A DNA stretch of 64,000 nucleotides, from assembly GCF_000975265.2 (NCBI RefSeq), contig NZ_CP083405.1, positions 2,666,001 to 2,730,000 on the forward strand. Reading direction: 5' to 3'. Under the pieces are notes generated by a model. The model was given only the letters and a program-made list of their open reading frames with translations, was not told the DNA's origin and ran no database searches. The stretch's first letter is position 1. Each line of letters begins with the position of its first letter. The stretch is from Mycobacterium lepromatosis (GTDB lineage Bacteria > Actinomycetota > Actinomycetes > Mycobacteriales > Mycobacteriaceae). The position numbers were made by a program, and so were the translations under genes. Positions 54,545 to 64,000 of this stretch are shown here, piece after piece.

Positions 54545-55140
54545 AAACCGATGAGATCGGTAACAACAAGATCGCCCGCCGCAATTTGTTTTGCACAATG
54601 GTGGTGGAAGGCAGCCCCTACTCTTCGGGAATTGCCCCCTTTGGGGGCCGTACCCGGACCACGTTCTCGGCATTCGTGTTTGCTTATCCCGACGTTAGGC
54701 AGCATCGTGCTGCTGACCAGTCTCTGGCGTGCCGCTGTGACCGTACGTGCTGTATGCGGCGCTGAGGGGCAACACAACTACGCGGCACGCTGGTCAACGT
54801 GAACGCCTTCGACCCTGAGCTGCTCAAGAGCGCAGCGTTAGCCACCAATGCCGCCGACGGTAACCTTGAGGTGCCAGTCATCCAGCTAGTCAGCTTGCTG
54901 GTATTCGCCACCGCGGGCCACCAATTACTGAGTGTGGCGGGGTCTACCTGGTTTTCCTAGCTATCGCCAGCGTCACGGCAACATTGTTCATGAACAACCC
55001 AGATACCGGCGCTCAATCCTGCTAAAACGCCATATCTATGTGATTTGTCTACTCTAGATCTACCTATTCAACTCCTGGATCGTCTTCAGCCAGGTGTTGC
55101 AGTTCAACTTCATGACCAGTGGGAAACTGCCAAGCATGAC
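54545..55140 (+). pseudogene. NarK-type transporter remnant, copy 2 (truncated)
   Basis: Pieces in order: NKIARRNLFCTMVVEG, LIPTLGSIVLLTSLWRA, VNAFDPELLKSAALATNAAD, GNLEVPVIQLVSLLVFATAG, SVTATLFMNNPDTGAQ and, after a shift, HIYVICLL then FSQVLQFNFMTSG. The same parts of NarK are present in copy 1, so these are two genes rather than one split gene. The C-terminal half is absent and an IS3-family remnant begins about 60 bp later. Confidence 0.7.
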
Positions 55141-55172
55141 TCCCCTTCGTACCGAAGATATATCGTCTTGAA

Positions 55173-55192
55173 GGTGGTGGTGGTGGTGGTGG
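55173..55192. repeat. GGT trinucleotide microsatellite, about 6.7 copies
   Basis: An uninterrupted 20-base GGT run at the boundary between the narK copy 2 remnant and the IS3-type orfA remnant. Likely to vary in copy number between strains. Confidence 0.95.
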
Positions 55193-55194
55193 AA

Positions 55195-56235
55195 CGGCGA
55201 AGTGTCGATCGAGAGTTCTGTGAGAGCGCGGTCTCGTATCGTTCGGGATATGAGTAAGCCGATCGTTCAGGTGGCTTGGGAGCTGGGGCTGCATGAAGAC
55301 ACGCTGGGCTTTGTGGGCGAATCTGGACCGGCGTGCTCGAGACCGGTGAGGGCCCGTTGAAACAGAGCGAACGCGAGGAGCTTAACCGGCTGCGCAAAAA
55401 GAAACGCCGAATTGGCGATAAAGCGCGATGTACTCAAGCACTCGGCGGCCTTCTGGGTCAAGGAAGCGATGCAGCAGTGAGCCTGGCAGCGCCGAGTCCT
55501 ACCCAGAGAAGGTGCGGCACGGTATCCCGCAGTGGTGTCATACTGGACAGTGGGCGCGGCACAAGCGTAGTTTCACAAGTGGACTCATGGGGGTGGCTTA
55601 CCGCGTATCACTACCGATCTGTGGACAATGGGCTAGCGGGTCGCCTCCAACACCGTGGCAGTGATGATGTGCGAGCAGGGTTTGGCAGTTCGACGCACAC
55701 ACTGCCGGCGCGGCACCACCAAGCTGAAATAAATCGGCATGTAGAGCATCGGACTTGCTACGCCGGGACTTCACTCCGCGTGAGGAGCCGAACGTGGCGT
55801 GAATGGCTGAGTCTGACCAGGATTTCGGTCGATGAAGGCAAACTACACCTGGCCTCGGTGCTGAATCTGCATCACGGCGAGTGCCCAATTTTGCCATAGA
55901 CATCCACCACAACGCCGCGTTGGCGCAAGCAACGTGGTGTATGGCCATCGCGGTTCCCGGTGGGTCGGTGGCCAGGGTGATTTTCCACACCGATCAAAGC
56001 GGTGTCACGCAGTCGATGGGGCGTGCCAGGTCTGCTTTTAACAATGCTGTCGGAGAATCTTTTAACTCTACCATTGAATGGGAATGAGTGCTTAACAACC
56101 ACTTCTATAACCGGTAAGAAAATGTTACACTTAGTTGTCGGCTGGACCAAACAGATTAACAGGCCACATAGCCATTCCACCAACGGCATGCTCAGTCCGA
56201 TCGACTACGAACACATCTGCAAACAGCCGAACAAC
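55195..56235 (+). mobile_element. IS3-family insertion sequence remnant (orfA and orfB)
   Basis: The orfA part reads SRIVRDMSKPIVQVAWELGL, then LKQSEREELNRLRKKKR and KRDVLKHSAAFWVKEAM (helix-turn-helix and leucine-zipper region). The orfB part reads RRDFTPREEPNVAW, STDEGKLHLASVLNLH in shifted form, AQATWCMAIAVPGGSVARV, IFHTDQSGVTQSMGRARSAF, NNAVGESFNSTIEWE, NNHFYN and HSTNGMLSPIDYE. These are the DDE integrase core with the second Asp (HTDQ) and the Glu (ESFNST). About 15 residues between HTDQ and GVTQSMGR are deleted. Many frameshifts; inactive. No terminal inverted repeats identified. Confidence 0.8.
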
Positions 56236-56239
56236 GCGA

Positions 56240-59190
56240 CATCCGACCCACGAGCGAGCGGCATGAGCCCAGATGGAGGCGGCTACGTCGCTGCTGTTCT
56301 TCTCGCCCAGCACCGCGCAGGAGTCACTGGCAAGCACAGAGCCCTGCCCGCCCGAATAGCGAAGCTCTCGGCTTCACATCAAGAATCAACCTCCCTACAA
56401 AAAATTCTACAGTTTCAGGGGGATTGGCGACGCAGCGCTACATACCGCACAGATCGCCTTACGTCGTAACGCTAGCGGGGTATTTGTCACGGATCTAGGG
56501 TGAAAAGCTAACCGATCGTATGGACAGTAGCCGCGTCACCCTGGGCAACAGGAGGTACGTCAAGAACCAGGCTGCTGTTCAACAGCAGCACCTTTGACGA
56601 TCACAGGGCAGCCGCTGGCGTGTCCATACTGCTCAACTCCGGCGTCGGTTTCCTGAGACTGTTCATTTTATTCGGGATTGGAAATGGGTAGGTCTTTAAA
56701 ATGACTCCGCCGAACTTCGAGGGTGGCGAGCTGTTTCGATGAGCAGTGCACTCGGCGGCATGAGAATCAACTTAGTACTTCGTTAGTGCTAGTTTAGGAG
56801 CGGCACCGAGACGGTGGTGTATTAGGATATTCCTGGGCTGTTAAGTTGTGGCAGCGCTTCTGACTTGAACGTTAAATGTCCGTCGAACTCCTCGGCCTAC
56901 GGTGTCTCGAAGGGTGAGCCCCCTGCTTAACTTGATCACATGTGATCACTGCCGCGGCATGAAGCAATGTGTCAGCAATCGCTCGGTAACACGAACGAAA
57001 CTTCCTAGGAAGACATAGGTCTTAAGGTCCAGCCAGATTTAGCGCCACTGACCGGCGATTGGATTGTAGGACGCCGGCCAACTGCGCTGAGAAACTATGT
57101 GCGTTATTGCGCAACCAAAAAACAGATGTCTAGCTTACCCCGGCTATCACCATAATCGCACTGCCTGATTATGGTGAAATACATTGCAAAAAATTTAATT
57201 TTAAGTGAAAACCGCCCTATATCATAGGTAGAGCACGCTGGTATCAGCTTTAGCAGCTAAGTAACGACTGCTGAGAGCTAACAAACCCACTGATTGCATC
57301 GCTGTCCAGCACACGGCTAGCTGCCCGTTGACTGAAGGTGACCGTAACGTTACTCACCAACGGCCTAAATGATATGGCGTAGTAACCGAAATCCGAATCT
57401 TCACGCGAGGTATTGAAATCCTTGCTCGAAACCGGTGCACTCGCTAAATTTTTCGTCGCCCATTTGCACAAGGCGGCGCAACTTGGAACCCATTTCTGAT
57501 TTGCTCGGTGAGCTGCACGCGGGTGCCTACGTAGTGCTCATCCACGTATACCGATGTAAACCAGCTCCAGTTGGGGGCTACTTCGACCAACTAGTCAGCT
57601 CCATTACCTAACCGACAGTTCGACGCGGTGAACTCTACCTAGACGCCCGCGGCAGTGGCAGCATTCGAACGCAACAGCGAATTAGAGTTCGAGGACAAAC
57701 CGCTGAAAGTGCCGCACACCGATACGCACGTAGCGTGCGTATGCCCGTTCACAGCTCAGCCGTTGACCCAGATGAGTATCCTACGTCATAGCCCAGAGTG
57801 AATGCAGTTGGGGACACATTGTGTAGCAGTTACCACCGCTGCGGTCGACCACCGTCATTGCGGACCGGCCATGTGATCGAAATTCGCTACTCCTGTATGT
57901 AGGTAGACAGCTCGGTCAAGGCGCGGTGGGGTGCAACGATGTCAACCCTGCGAGCACTGATCCAGCTCCCGGGCAATACAACCTCACGCAATTACTTGTT
58001 ACGTCTAATGCCCAAACAGAAAAACGAACCGCACACGGTTGACACAGCTATGCTTTACTGCCAAAAAGTCTTGGTAGACAAGAACATTGTCAAGATTGTA
58101 GTCGACTTTATTATTGATTCGCGAGCAATACCTTAACAGGTGTTCGATGAATCTCATTCTGGCGGAACACGGCATCCGAAAACCGGGAGGTATTCCGCTT
58201 GTTGGAAACCTTGTGGCCCAGATGAACACACTAATCGGTGCTACAGTTCAGGTAGCGTTTCTCGACGTATTTGACCTCATACTGAGCAAGACGCATTCCG
58301 CGTTTTCGCTACCTAATAAGCGAATGCCCACCGACCGCAGGTCTATCGTAACCTCGGCGTTGCTGTCCCAGCGGATGCCACGTACGCACCAATCTGCCAT
58401 CCCATGCCGGTGCCAGTGGAAACCCGAACGTCGGGGTCATCCCAGCTTTGGTTCTGAGAAGAGAGATATTCACCGAAGCTAGCCTACCAAATATTGAAAT
58501 CAATTTATCTCTAAGGTGATACGATGATTTCGTACGGAAGCCATCACATCCGATCAAAGAACCCAAGCCTAACTGCGGGAACAGTACGGCGCTGTTATCT
58601 GCATCGATCGGATCGCCAGTAGCCTTAACATTTGCCGCCACTGGCAGTCGACAAGTAAACAAGACCGTATACACGGCATACAAAGGCACGGAAGGAAGTT
58701 CGCCCAAGATTCAAGCCGCATCACACTCGCCTCCTATCTGCTGGACGATGGGTTGTTTTACATGCCTTTGGCAACACGAACCCCTCGTGAGAACTTCTCG
58801 ACCAAGTGGTAAAGATACTGCTTTTGCCTTGCGGCACAGTGGAGTGCATCGACTGAATCATCACCAGAAGCGTAAAACATTAGAAAGGCGGAAGCCGTAC
58901 ATACTGATCACCACATGGGATGTCTCCGAAGGAGGTCCCTTTGCCGCCAGTGCCGTCTCGTCGACTAGACTGGTCAAGACCACCGAAATCATGCAGTCCA
59001 TGTTCATCGTTCCGGTGCTCAAGCTGCTGAGGGAAACAGGATAGTAATCCGGGCGTCGTTGTACGCATCGCAGCTCGTTCAGTTTGGGCATCATGTGCTC
59101 CAAGCCGCTGCATTACATGTCGGTGGACGTGTTCGTCGACTCCATAGGCCTGACGATGCAACGCTATCTTTGTCCGATTATACCGGCTAG
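56240..59190. other. Three-kilobase desert with unassigned remnants
   Basis: Around 57470-57780 a plus-strand composite (ISDLLGELHAGAYVVLIHVY, then AAFERNSELEFEDKPLKVP) looks like decayed coding sequence of unknown family. The clean frames at 57939-58136 plus and 58309-58707 minus match nothing I know. Synteny would place cobU, cobQ1 and PPE2 (Rv0254c-Rv0256c) here; I could not recognise them. Short perfect hairpins occur at 56571-56589 and near 57724-57744. Confidence 0.35.
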
Positions 59191-59194
59191 CTCA

Positions 59195-59480
59195 GCTAGG
59201 CGGCCCTGTATGTGACCTTCAGTAGTTACATGTACCGGGTAGAACGGCACAAAAAACTGCATACTGGCCAATTAGCTACCATTGTCAAGTACTAATGTCT
59301 GCTACAGAATCGGCGATTTGACCGTCGCGCGACCCCGGTCGCCGACGATCCCTCGTGAGATCACCACTATCCCAAAAACTGGCCAACATTACCTATTGCG
59401 TGCACCGACCAGTTGTCAAAACGGAACAACGCCGAGGGGATGACGTCATCAAAGCAGCACACCGACACCACAACTAGGAA
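59195..59480 (-). pseudogene. nirD: Nitrite reductase small subunit remnant (nirD)
   Basis: Minus-strand pieces: ALFRFDNWSVHAIGNVGQFL, then VVISRGIVGDRG, ATVKSPIL, LVLDNGS and FFVPFYPVHVTTEGHI. These track NirD (about 118 residues; Rieske-like fold), partner of NirB in NADH-dependent nitrite reduction to ammonium. Three frames and several stops. It lies immediately downstream of the nirB remnant. Confidence 0.75.
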
Positions 59481-59524
59481 TTGGTTAGTCGTATGTACAG
59501 GAGGTCAGCCACACCTAAATATCG

Positions 59525-62020
59525 TTGTTCTCCTTGATCATTGATGTCGTTTACGGACTACATGACGCCAATGAGAGCAGGAACTTTGCGGTCGAGTACT
59601 CGATGAATGTGACGGTCGTATCAACAGCTTCTGAAGCGTTGACGACGGAGTCGAAGTGCGATAGCCTTCCTCGTTCCTGTAGCAAGCCCGTCTATTCATA
59701 CTTGTAGTTCTGCACATGACGCTGCATCGCAGCTTCGAATTCCTCAGCTAGACCCAACGGGTCGCCGCACACGGCCCCGAGCAGATGACCCCAGCCCGCC
59801 TTGTATCGATTCTATCCACGAGGCGGGACTTTGCAGTCAGGCATCAGTTTAGGATGTAGTAAATAAGAAAACAGTCGATGTAGCGGATCAGCATTCGGTG
59901 TTCAAACAGCTGGCCAGCAGCCGCTTGGTCAAGCATACCGCCACTGGTTGGCGCCTATGTAAACGGTTTCAGCCCTTCTCACGTGGTGATGATACCCACG
60001 TCCTTACCGCGCGCCTCGGAACACGCCCGCGAGCAACTCAAGACAACCAGCTTGATCTTGGGCAACAACGCTAAACTCCGTTAGCGCAATTCCAGGTAGA
60101 TGGCCAGTTGCACCGAATCCGACTGACCGTAGCGAAACTAGCCACTATCCACACAGCTCTTAACCGTACGCATCGCCTTGCCATAGGTGTGGCGAGCTTA
60201 CATGCTGCCGGCCACCAACCGTTTCCAGGTCTGCGGCAGCTGGGTCCACATGGGCTCCGAGCAAGTCGACCCTCTGGTCGACAGTGATCTTGGTGTAGAG
60301 CCCGCAGTCTTGGGCGGGCTACCTAATCAAAATCAGATGCTCCAGCTTGTCGGCAACGTACCCCACGCTATGCCATGCGAACAGCTAGCATCACGCTAGT
60401 TCGCCGGAGTGAATGTGGTCCGAACCGTTCGATGCGAGGTTTGCTTACGATCACGAGTTTACAGATGCTGCAACACTCTCCTCAGCCAAAGCGCCCCAAC
60501 AGAACAAAAACGTGCAGATTTCGATGGCACCGATTATTTCAAAGAGTTCAGGTCGCGATTGACTGATGTGCTCGCACAGCGCTTTAGATTGTTCCACGCC
60601 TTCGGTTTCCAACAGCTGTTTGGGCAACGGCACACACGACTCACAGGAAGTCCCGGCCGCCGTGCATGCCCCTGAACACGGGACATCGGCGCAGGTGATT
60701 ATCGTCGTCCACTCGTCGGACAGTTCGCCACCAGTACCGTAGTTCTTCTAGTCCACTGGGCTGGAGCGGTCAGCTCGAGCGGACCCCCGAGCTGACCGGT
60801 AAAACCATAGGAAGCAACACCCCCCTGTACGATACAGTATCCGCCGACCAGTACCCCATCAAGCAGGGTCTTGGCGTCATCGGAAGGCACCGTTTGGCGT
60901 ATGTCTAGTTAACCGCGTCATTAATGACAACTTCGATACAGTTCTCGGTCGCACCCATCATGTCGCCGAAGTTAGCCACATCGACACTAAGCAGTTTGAG
61001 CTTGTTCAATCAGTCCGCATTTGGACACTCCACAGTCTCGTCCAGCAGCTGGTCAACTACCACCTCTGCAGAGGTGGTAGTTGACCAATCAGACCACAAC
61101 ACCGGCCCTCAAGCACAGCGAACTCGATTACGGCGTAAATAGCCGGATCGCTTGTTCAGGAAGACAAGCCGGTGAACATGCCGTGCAGTTCGGCGATCAT
61201 CAACCACGCTGGCTAACTCGTCGCATGACGCGAACACCGCGCAGTGCGGACCACAACCCCGGCTTCTATAAATATTTTATTGTTCTGACCCTAGGTAAAG
61301 CACACCCACAGCGACCTGATTCCGTTCGAATGTTCAACAGAGTCAATCGATTAGGGACCTGTTCCGATATGCACAGCTACCCCGAGATCGATAACCATCC
61401 ACGCCAGCAATGCGCCAACTAACCTCGTCACCTTAGTAGGCCATCAAGCGCAGCATAATCTCGATGACGTGTGTCTGCAAACAAAACCGGCACAGCGCGT
61501 TTGCGGCCTCGTACGCCAGCAGGCCGCCACCAAATGATCACGCCAGCGCACGCGTGGCCGGCCTCTAACGCAGAGGTAGACACCTGCCACGAATAGCGTC
61601 AAGATCGTCAACTGTACGGTAAACGTGACACTTGGACAGGCCGTAGCCGAGCATCAGCGGAACAAAACATATGACTCGACCACCTGCACCAGAGCGGCGT
61701 AACTATGCCACTCGCCGTAGGAGGTTACTTACCGATTTTGTCACGCAGCCAATGTTAACGACGAGGTTGTTGAACAGTAACCGAACCCGATCGTCAGCGG
61801 CATAATCATTACCAGGCAACACCAGCGAGTCACAATTCCAGCTAGCGCTATAGGAACAATCAGGCCGACGCGGTCGCAAGCCGCATAGACCTTCCCGGCC
61901 AGGATGGTGATTCGCCGGAACCCGCCTGACTCAGTTGCAGCGTAGCGGGCACGGAGCGCTTCCACTAGCCGGTGGTCCGCAGTGCTGTGCCCGACCACGA
62001 TGAAATGGCGGTTCGCATCG
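59525..62020 (-). pseudogene. nirB: Nitrite reductase large subunit remnant (nirB)
   Basis: The N-terminus at about 61741-62015 reads FIVVGHSTADHRLVEALRAR with TILAGKVYAACDRVGL, the FAD domain. At 60420-60700 it shows the [2Fe-2S] BFD-like part, SCESCVPLPKQLLETEGVEQ. At 59700-60420 it shows the siroheme/[4Fe-4S] part: YGKAMRTVKSCVDSG, VVLSCSRACSEARGKDVGII and FEHRMLIRYIDCFLIYYI. The intact protein is about 850 residues and the span here is about right. Dozens of stops and shifts; a 38-bp perfect palindrome lies inside. Nitrite reduction to ammonium is therefore lost. Confidence 0.85.
61050..61087. repeat. 38-bp perfect palindrome inside the nirB remnant
   Basis: The half-site TGGTCAACTACCACCTCTG is followed directly by its exact reverse complement, with no loop. 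The surrounding sequence is decayed nirB, which in living relatives has no reason to carry such symmetry. It resembles the loopless palindrome at 43250-43293 in form, though not in sequence. Confidence 0.97.
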
Positions 62021-62264
62021 TATGCGCGTTACAGACCGGCTGGAACCATGACCTTGAAGGGAAAAGGTAGGAGTAATTCAAAATCGCGGAATTATGACCC
62101 CTGTATGCCAGCATACTCACACACTACAGGGGCAGGTGTAACGCCACCCGCCACCAACGAACGCCCACAATGGACATTAAGCGCGGTCAATTCATGTTTA
62201 TACAAGTGACCGGCCAGCAAGGCGACAGACACAACGATTCACAACTAAACGTAAGAAAATGTCG

Positions 62265-62745
62265 ATGAGAAACCTCGTCCTGTGGCCGCGACCGACCTGG
62301 GACACCGAACGATGACTACGCGACGTTTCGGCCCCACTACGGTGGACTGGTTCAAGCCCGTTACCGAGTGGAGTAAGCCCGACCTTAAACCCGGCAGCGC
62401 AAAGCGTCAAAAATGGCGACAACGCAGTGTCACTTGGAACTGTCGGGTGTTGACTTGGACAAAGACGTCAACATAAAAGGTCGACCATGAGCACTCGGGT
62501 ATTCACGATGAACATCGCGATGAGCACACCGGGGACGGAAGTGCGCTGACCGCACGCTCTGCGTGAGGTCCGTCACAGATTGTTTCACCGGGCCTTCCAG
62601 CTGACCAAGTACGTTAACAGTGAGGCCATCACGGCTTCCTATGATGCCAGTATACTGACGGTGCGGGTCACCAATGCGGGTCACCAATGCTTTTAAGGTA
62701 TCCGGACGCGGGCCAGGCGCAGCGTATAGCTATCACTTAAGTAAC
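62265..62745 (+). pseudogene. Small heat-shock protein remnant (hsp20/acr2, Rv0251c type)
   Basis: The ATG at 62265 gives RNLVLWPRPTWDTER, the Acr2-like start. Later frames give VKNGDNAVSLGTVGC, LREVRHRLFHRAFQLTKYVN and SEAITASYDASILTVRVTNA, the alpha-crystallin domain end. At least four shifts and stops interrupt it. A short exact tandem duplication (GCGGGTCACCAAT twice, about 62663-62688) sits near the 3' end. The intact protein is a holdase chaperone induced by heat and oxidative stress. Confidence 0.75.
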
Positions 62746-62749
62746 TTCA

Positions 62750-63010
62750 GCGCCAAGCGATGCAGATCAATCCGGACGGGGTCATCAGCTCCGTCGCATC
62801 CATCCGATCGGCCACCGGACAACTCCCCATGGTGAGAACAACAGACCCAGCGTCCTTTCCAGCAGAGCTATCGTCCATTCAGCGTACGTGATCTGACCCG
62901 ATGAAGGCACCGTTGGTTCTCCTTTTCGTAGATTACGCTACATGACTTATCTCACATAAGGGCCGCGCCGTGGGTAGTATCGGGTGCATACTGTGATCCA
63001 TCACACCGTC
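62750..63010. other. Intergenic region before the Rv0250c-type gene
   Basis: No coding sequence recognised. It should hold the promoter of the following gene, but no confident -10/-35 pair can be named. Confidence 0.4.
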
Positions 63011-63026
63011 TGCCGAGGAGATCCGT

Positions 63027-63323
63027 TTGTATGCCACTACTGAACTCACCGAACTGCACGACCTCATCAGAAGAATGCGATGGTCCGTAGCTTCGTTGAA
63101 GACGAGATACGGCGACAGTCCCGCAATTCGTCGCATCGCTATCGACGCTGATCGGATCCTCAGCGACGTCGAATTGCTTGATGCTGACATATCCGAATTG
63201 GACTTGGCTCGCGCCACTGTTCAACAGTCGAGCGAGAAAATCGCTATTCCCGACACCCAGTACGACAGCGACTTCTGGCGTGACGTTGACGACGAAGGCG
63301 TCGGGGGCCACAGCAGATCCTGA
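63027..63323 (+). CDS. Small conserved mycobacterial protein (Rv0250c type)
   Basis: 98 residues. It starts at TTG 63027 with GAGGAG 6 bases upstream, an excellent site that fixes the start. The protein is helical and charged: TTELTELHDLIRRMRWS, PAIRRIAIDADRILSDVELL, and a conserved ending PDTQYDSDFWRDVDDEGVGG. No membrane segment, signal or catalytic motif. It agrees with the remembered 97-residue Rv0250c. Flanking hsp20 is dead, so its clean frame suggests selection. Function unknown. Confidence 0.85.
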   Translation: MYATTELTELHDLIRRMRWSVASLKTRYGDSPAIRRIAIDADRILSDVELLDADISELDLARATVQQSSEKIAIPDTQYDSDFWRDVDDEGVGGHSRS

Positions 63324-63329
63324 TAATCA

Positions 63330-64000
63330 AACCCCCCGAACATCAAAGGGGAGGCGCTCTAATGTACTCTCCGAGCAGGGAACACGGGAAAAGGATCCCA
63401 GTAAATGAGCGTACCCACGGCAAGCCGGTCCTGCTGCCAGTATTTCCTCAGCTGCTCAGACCCAAAGAACATAACGAACGCTCTACACTGACTGGCAATG
63501 ATTGCCGTTTCTGATAATCAATATCGGTTTTCGGCGTTCATTCTTTATGCCACCATCCGAGTGTTCTGGGGTAGCAACTATTGCGCAGCTTAATGCCACT
63601 ACTTGATGCCGTTCTATTTGCCGTGTATCAGTATCTGCTGCGGGCCCGGAGCTAGGCACTTCTGCGTCTGGTTGGGGCATTTTCCCATGGTAGATTGCTG
63701 GAATACTAGCATTACCATTCCTGCTTGAGTTTCGACTTACCTGCTACCAGATATAATGCAAAACTTGCTGTATCACTGACCAGAGGGGGCGTGTCTGAAC
63801 CAGGTGCATAATACACCGGTGAAGCCTGGCTTACGCTGATCACCCAAAACACCCACCGCATACCTCTTCCTAATATAAGGCTGGCAGTTTCGGTGAGAGA
63901 AAGACATGACATGACAATGGCGTTCTACCCACCCTCCGGCTTAGACAACGTCATTTTGGTGTCCAATGTGCTTTTATTTTGATGATACGCCATCTCGTGC
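63330..64000. other. No gene recognised at window end
   Basis: A C-run/G-run pair at about 63332-63354 after the Rv0250c-type gene could be a weak terminator hairpin. The small frames at 63178, 63483 and 63712 match nothing. Synteny predicts succinate-dehydrogenase-like genes (Rv0249c-Rv0247c) further on; none is visible here. Confidence 0.4.

Noticed and set aside
58309..58707. 132-codon minus-strand frame as a possible new gene
   Set aside because: No ribosome binding site, no family resemblance, and frames of this length are expected by chance in GC-rich decayed DNA.

Overview
The window looks like a mycobacterial chromosome in advanced reductive decay, from the leprosy-bacillus group (M. 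leprae, M. lepromatosis or a close relative such as M. uberis). Three things support this. The intact proteins are close to M. tuberculosis proteins as I remember them. The gene order follows M. tuberculosis Rv0338c down to Rv0250c, read in reverse. More than half of the DNA is pseudogene remnant with stops and frameshifts in every frame. Family and Rv assignments come from remembered protein sequences, not from a search.

Layout. 0.5-8.8 kb: an iron-sulfur reductase (Rv0338c type), the aminotransferase aspC, rmlA, a ruined UDP-glucose dehydrogenase and dcd. 9.6-26.5 kb: a tRNA-Gly(CCC), then mostly dead sequence with remnants of GH16 glucanases, a DUF3060 protein, actin/Hsp70-like proteins, a WhiB protein, a PAP2 phosphatase, a BluB-like nitroreductase, a sulfatase and a methyltransferase. 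Two small genes survive there: an Rv0313-like protein and an Rv0309-like L,D-transpeptidase-fold exported protein. 26.5-41 kb: a nearly complete ESX-3 type VII secretion operon on the minus strand (eccA3-eccB3-eccC3-PE5-[PPE4 broken]-esxG-esxH-espG3-eccD3-mycP3-eccE3), with candidate IdeR and Zur boxes upstream. 41-44 kb: PPE and acyl-CoA dehydrogenase remnants and an AT-rich island with a pentanucleotide repeat and a 44-bp perfect palindrome. 44.1-50.5 kb: fadD2, a dead LigD-type polymerase, a dead iron-transport lipoprotein, then intact pxpB, pxpC and aac. 50.5-64 kb: two dead narK genes, IS110- and IS3-family remnants, dead nirD and nirB, a dead hsp20 and one small intact gene (Rv0250c type).

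How the genes fit together. Selection has kept the cell-wall precursor gene rmlA, nucleotide metabolism (dcd), fatty-acid activation (fadD2) and the metal-linked ESX-3 machine. Nitrate/nitrite assimilation (narK, nirBD), periplasmic iron uptake and carbohydrate hydrolysis have been lost. I see no CRISPR array, phage or new defence system. The most unusual structural signal is a set of perfect long inverted repeats, all in dead or non-coding DNA, one of which sits at the deletion junction that destroyed PPE4.
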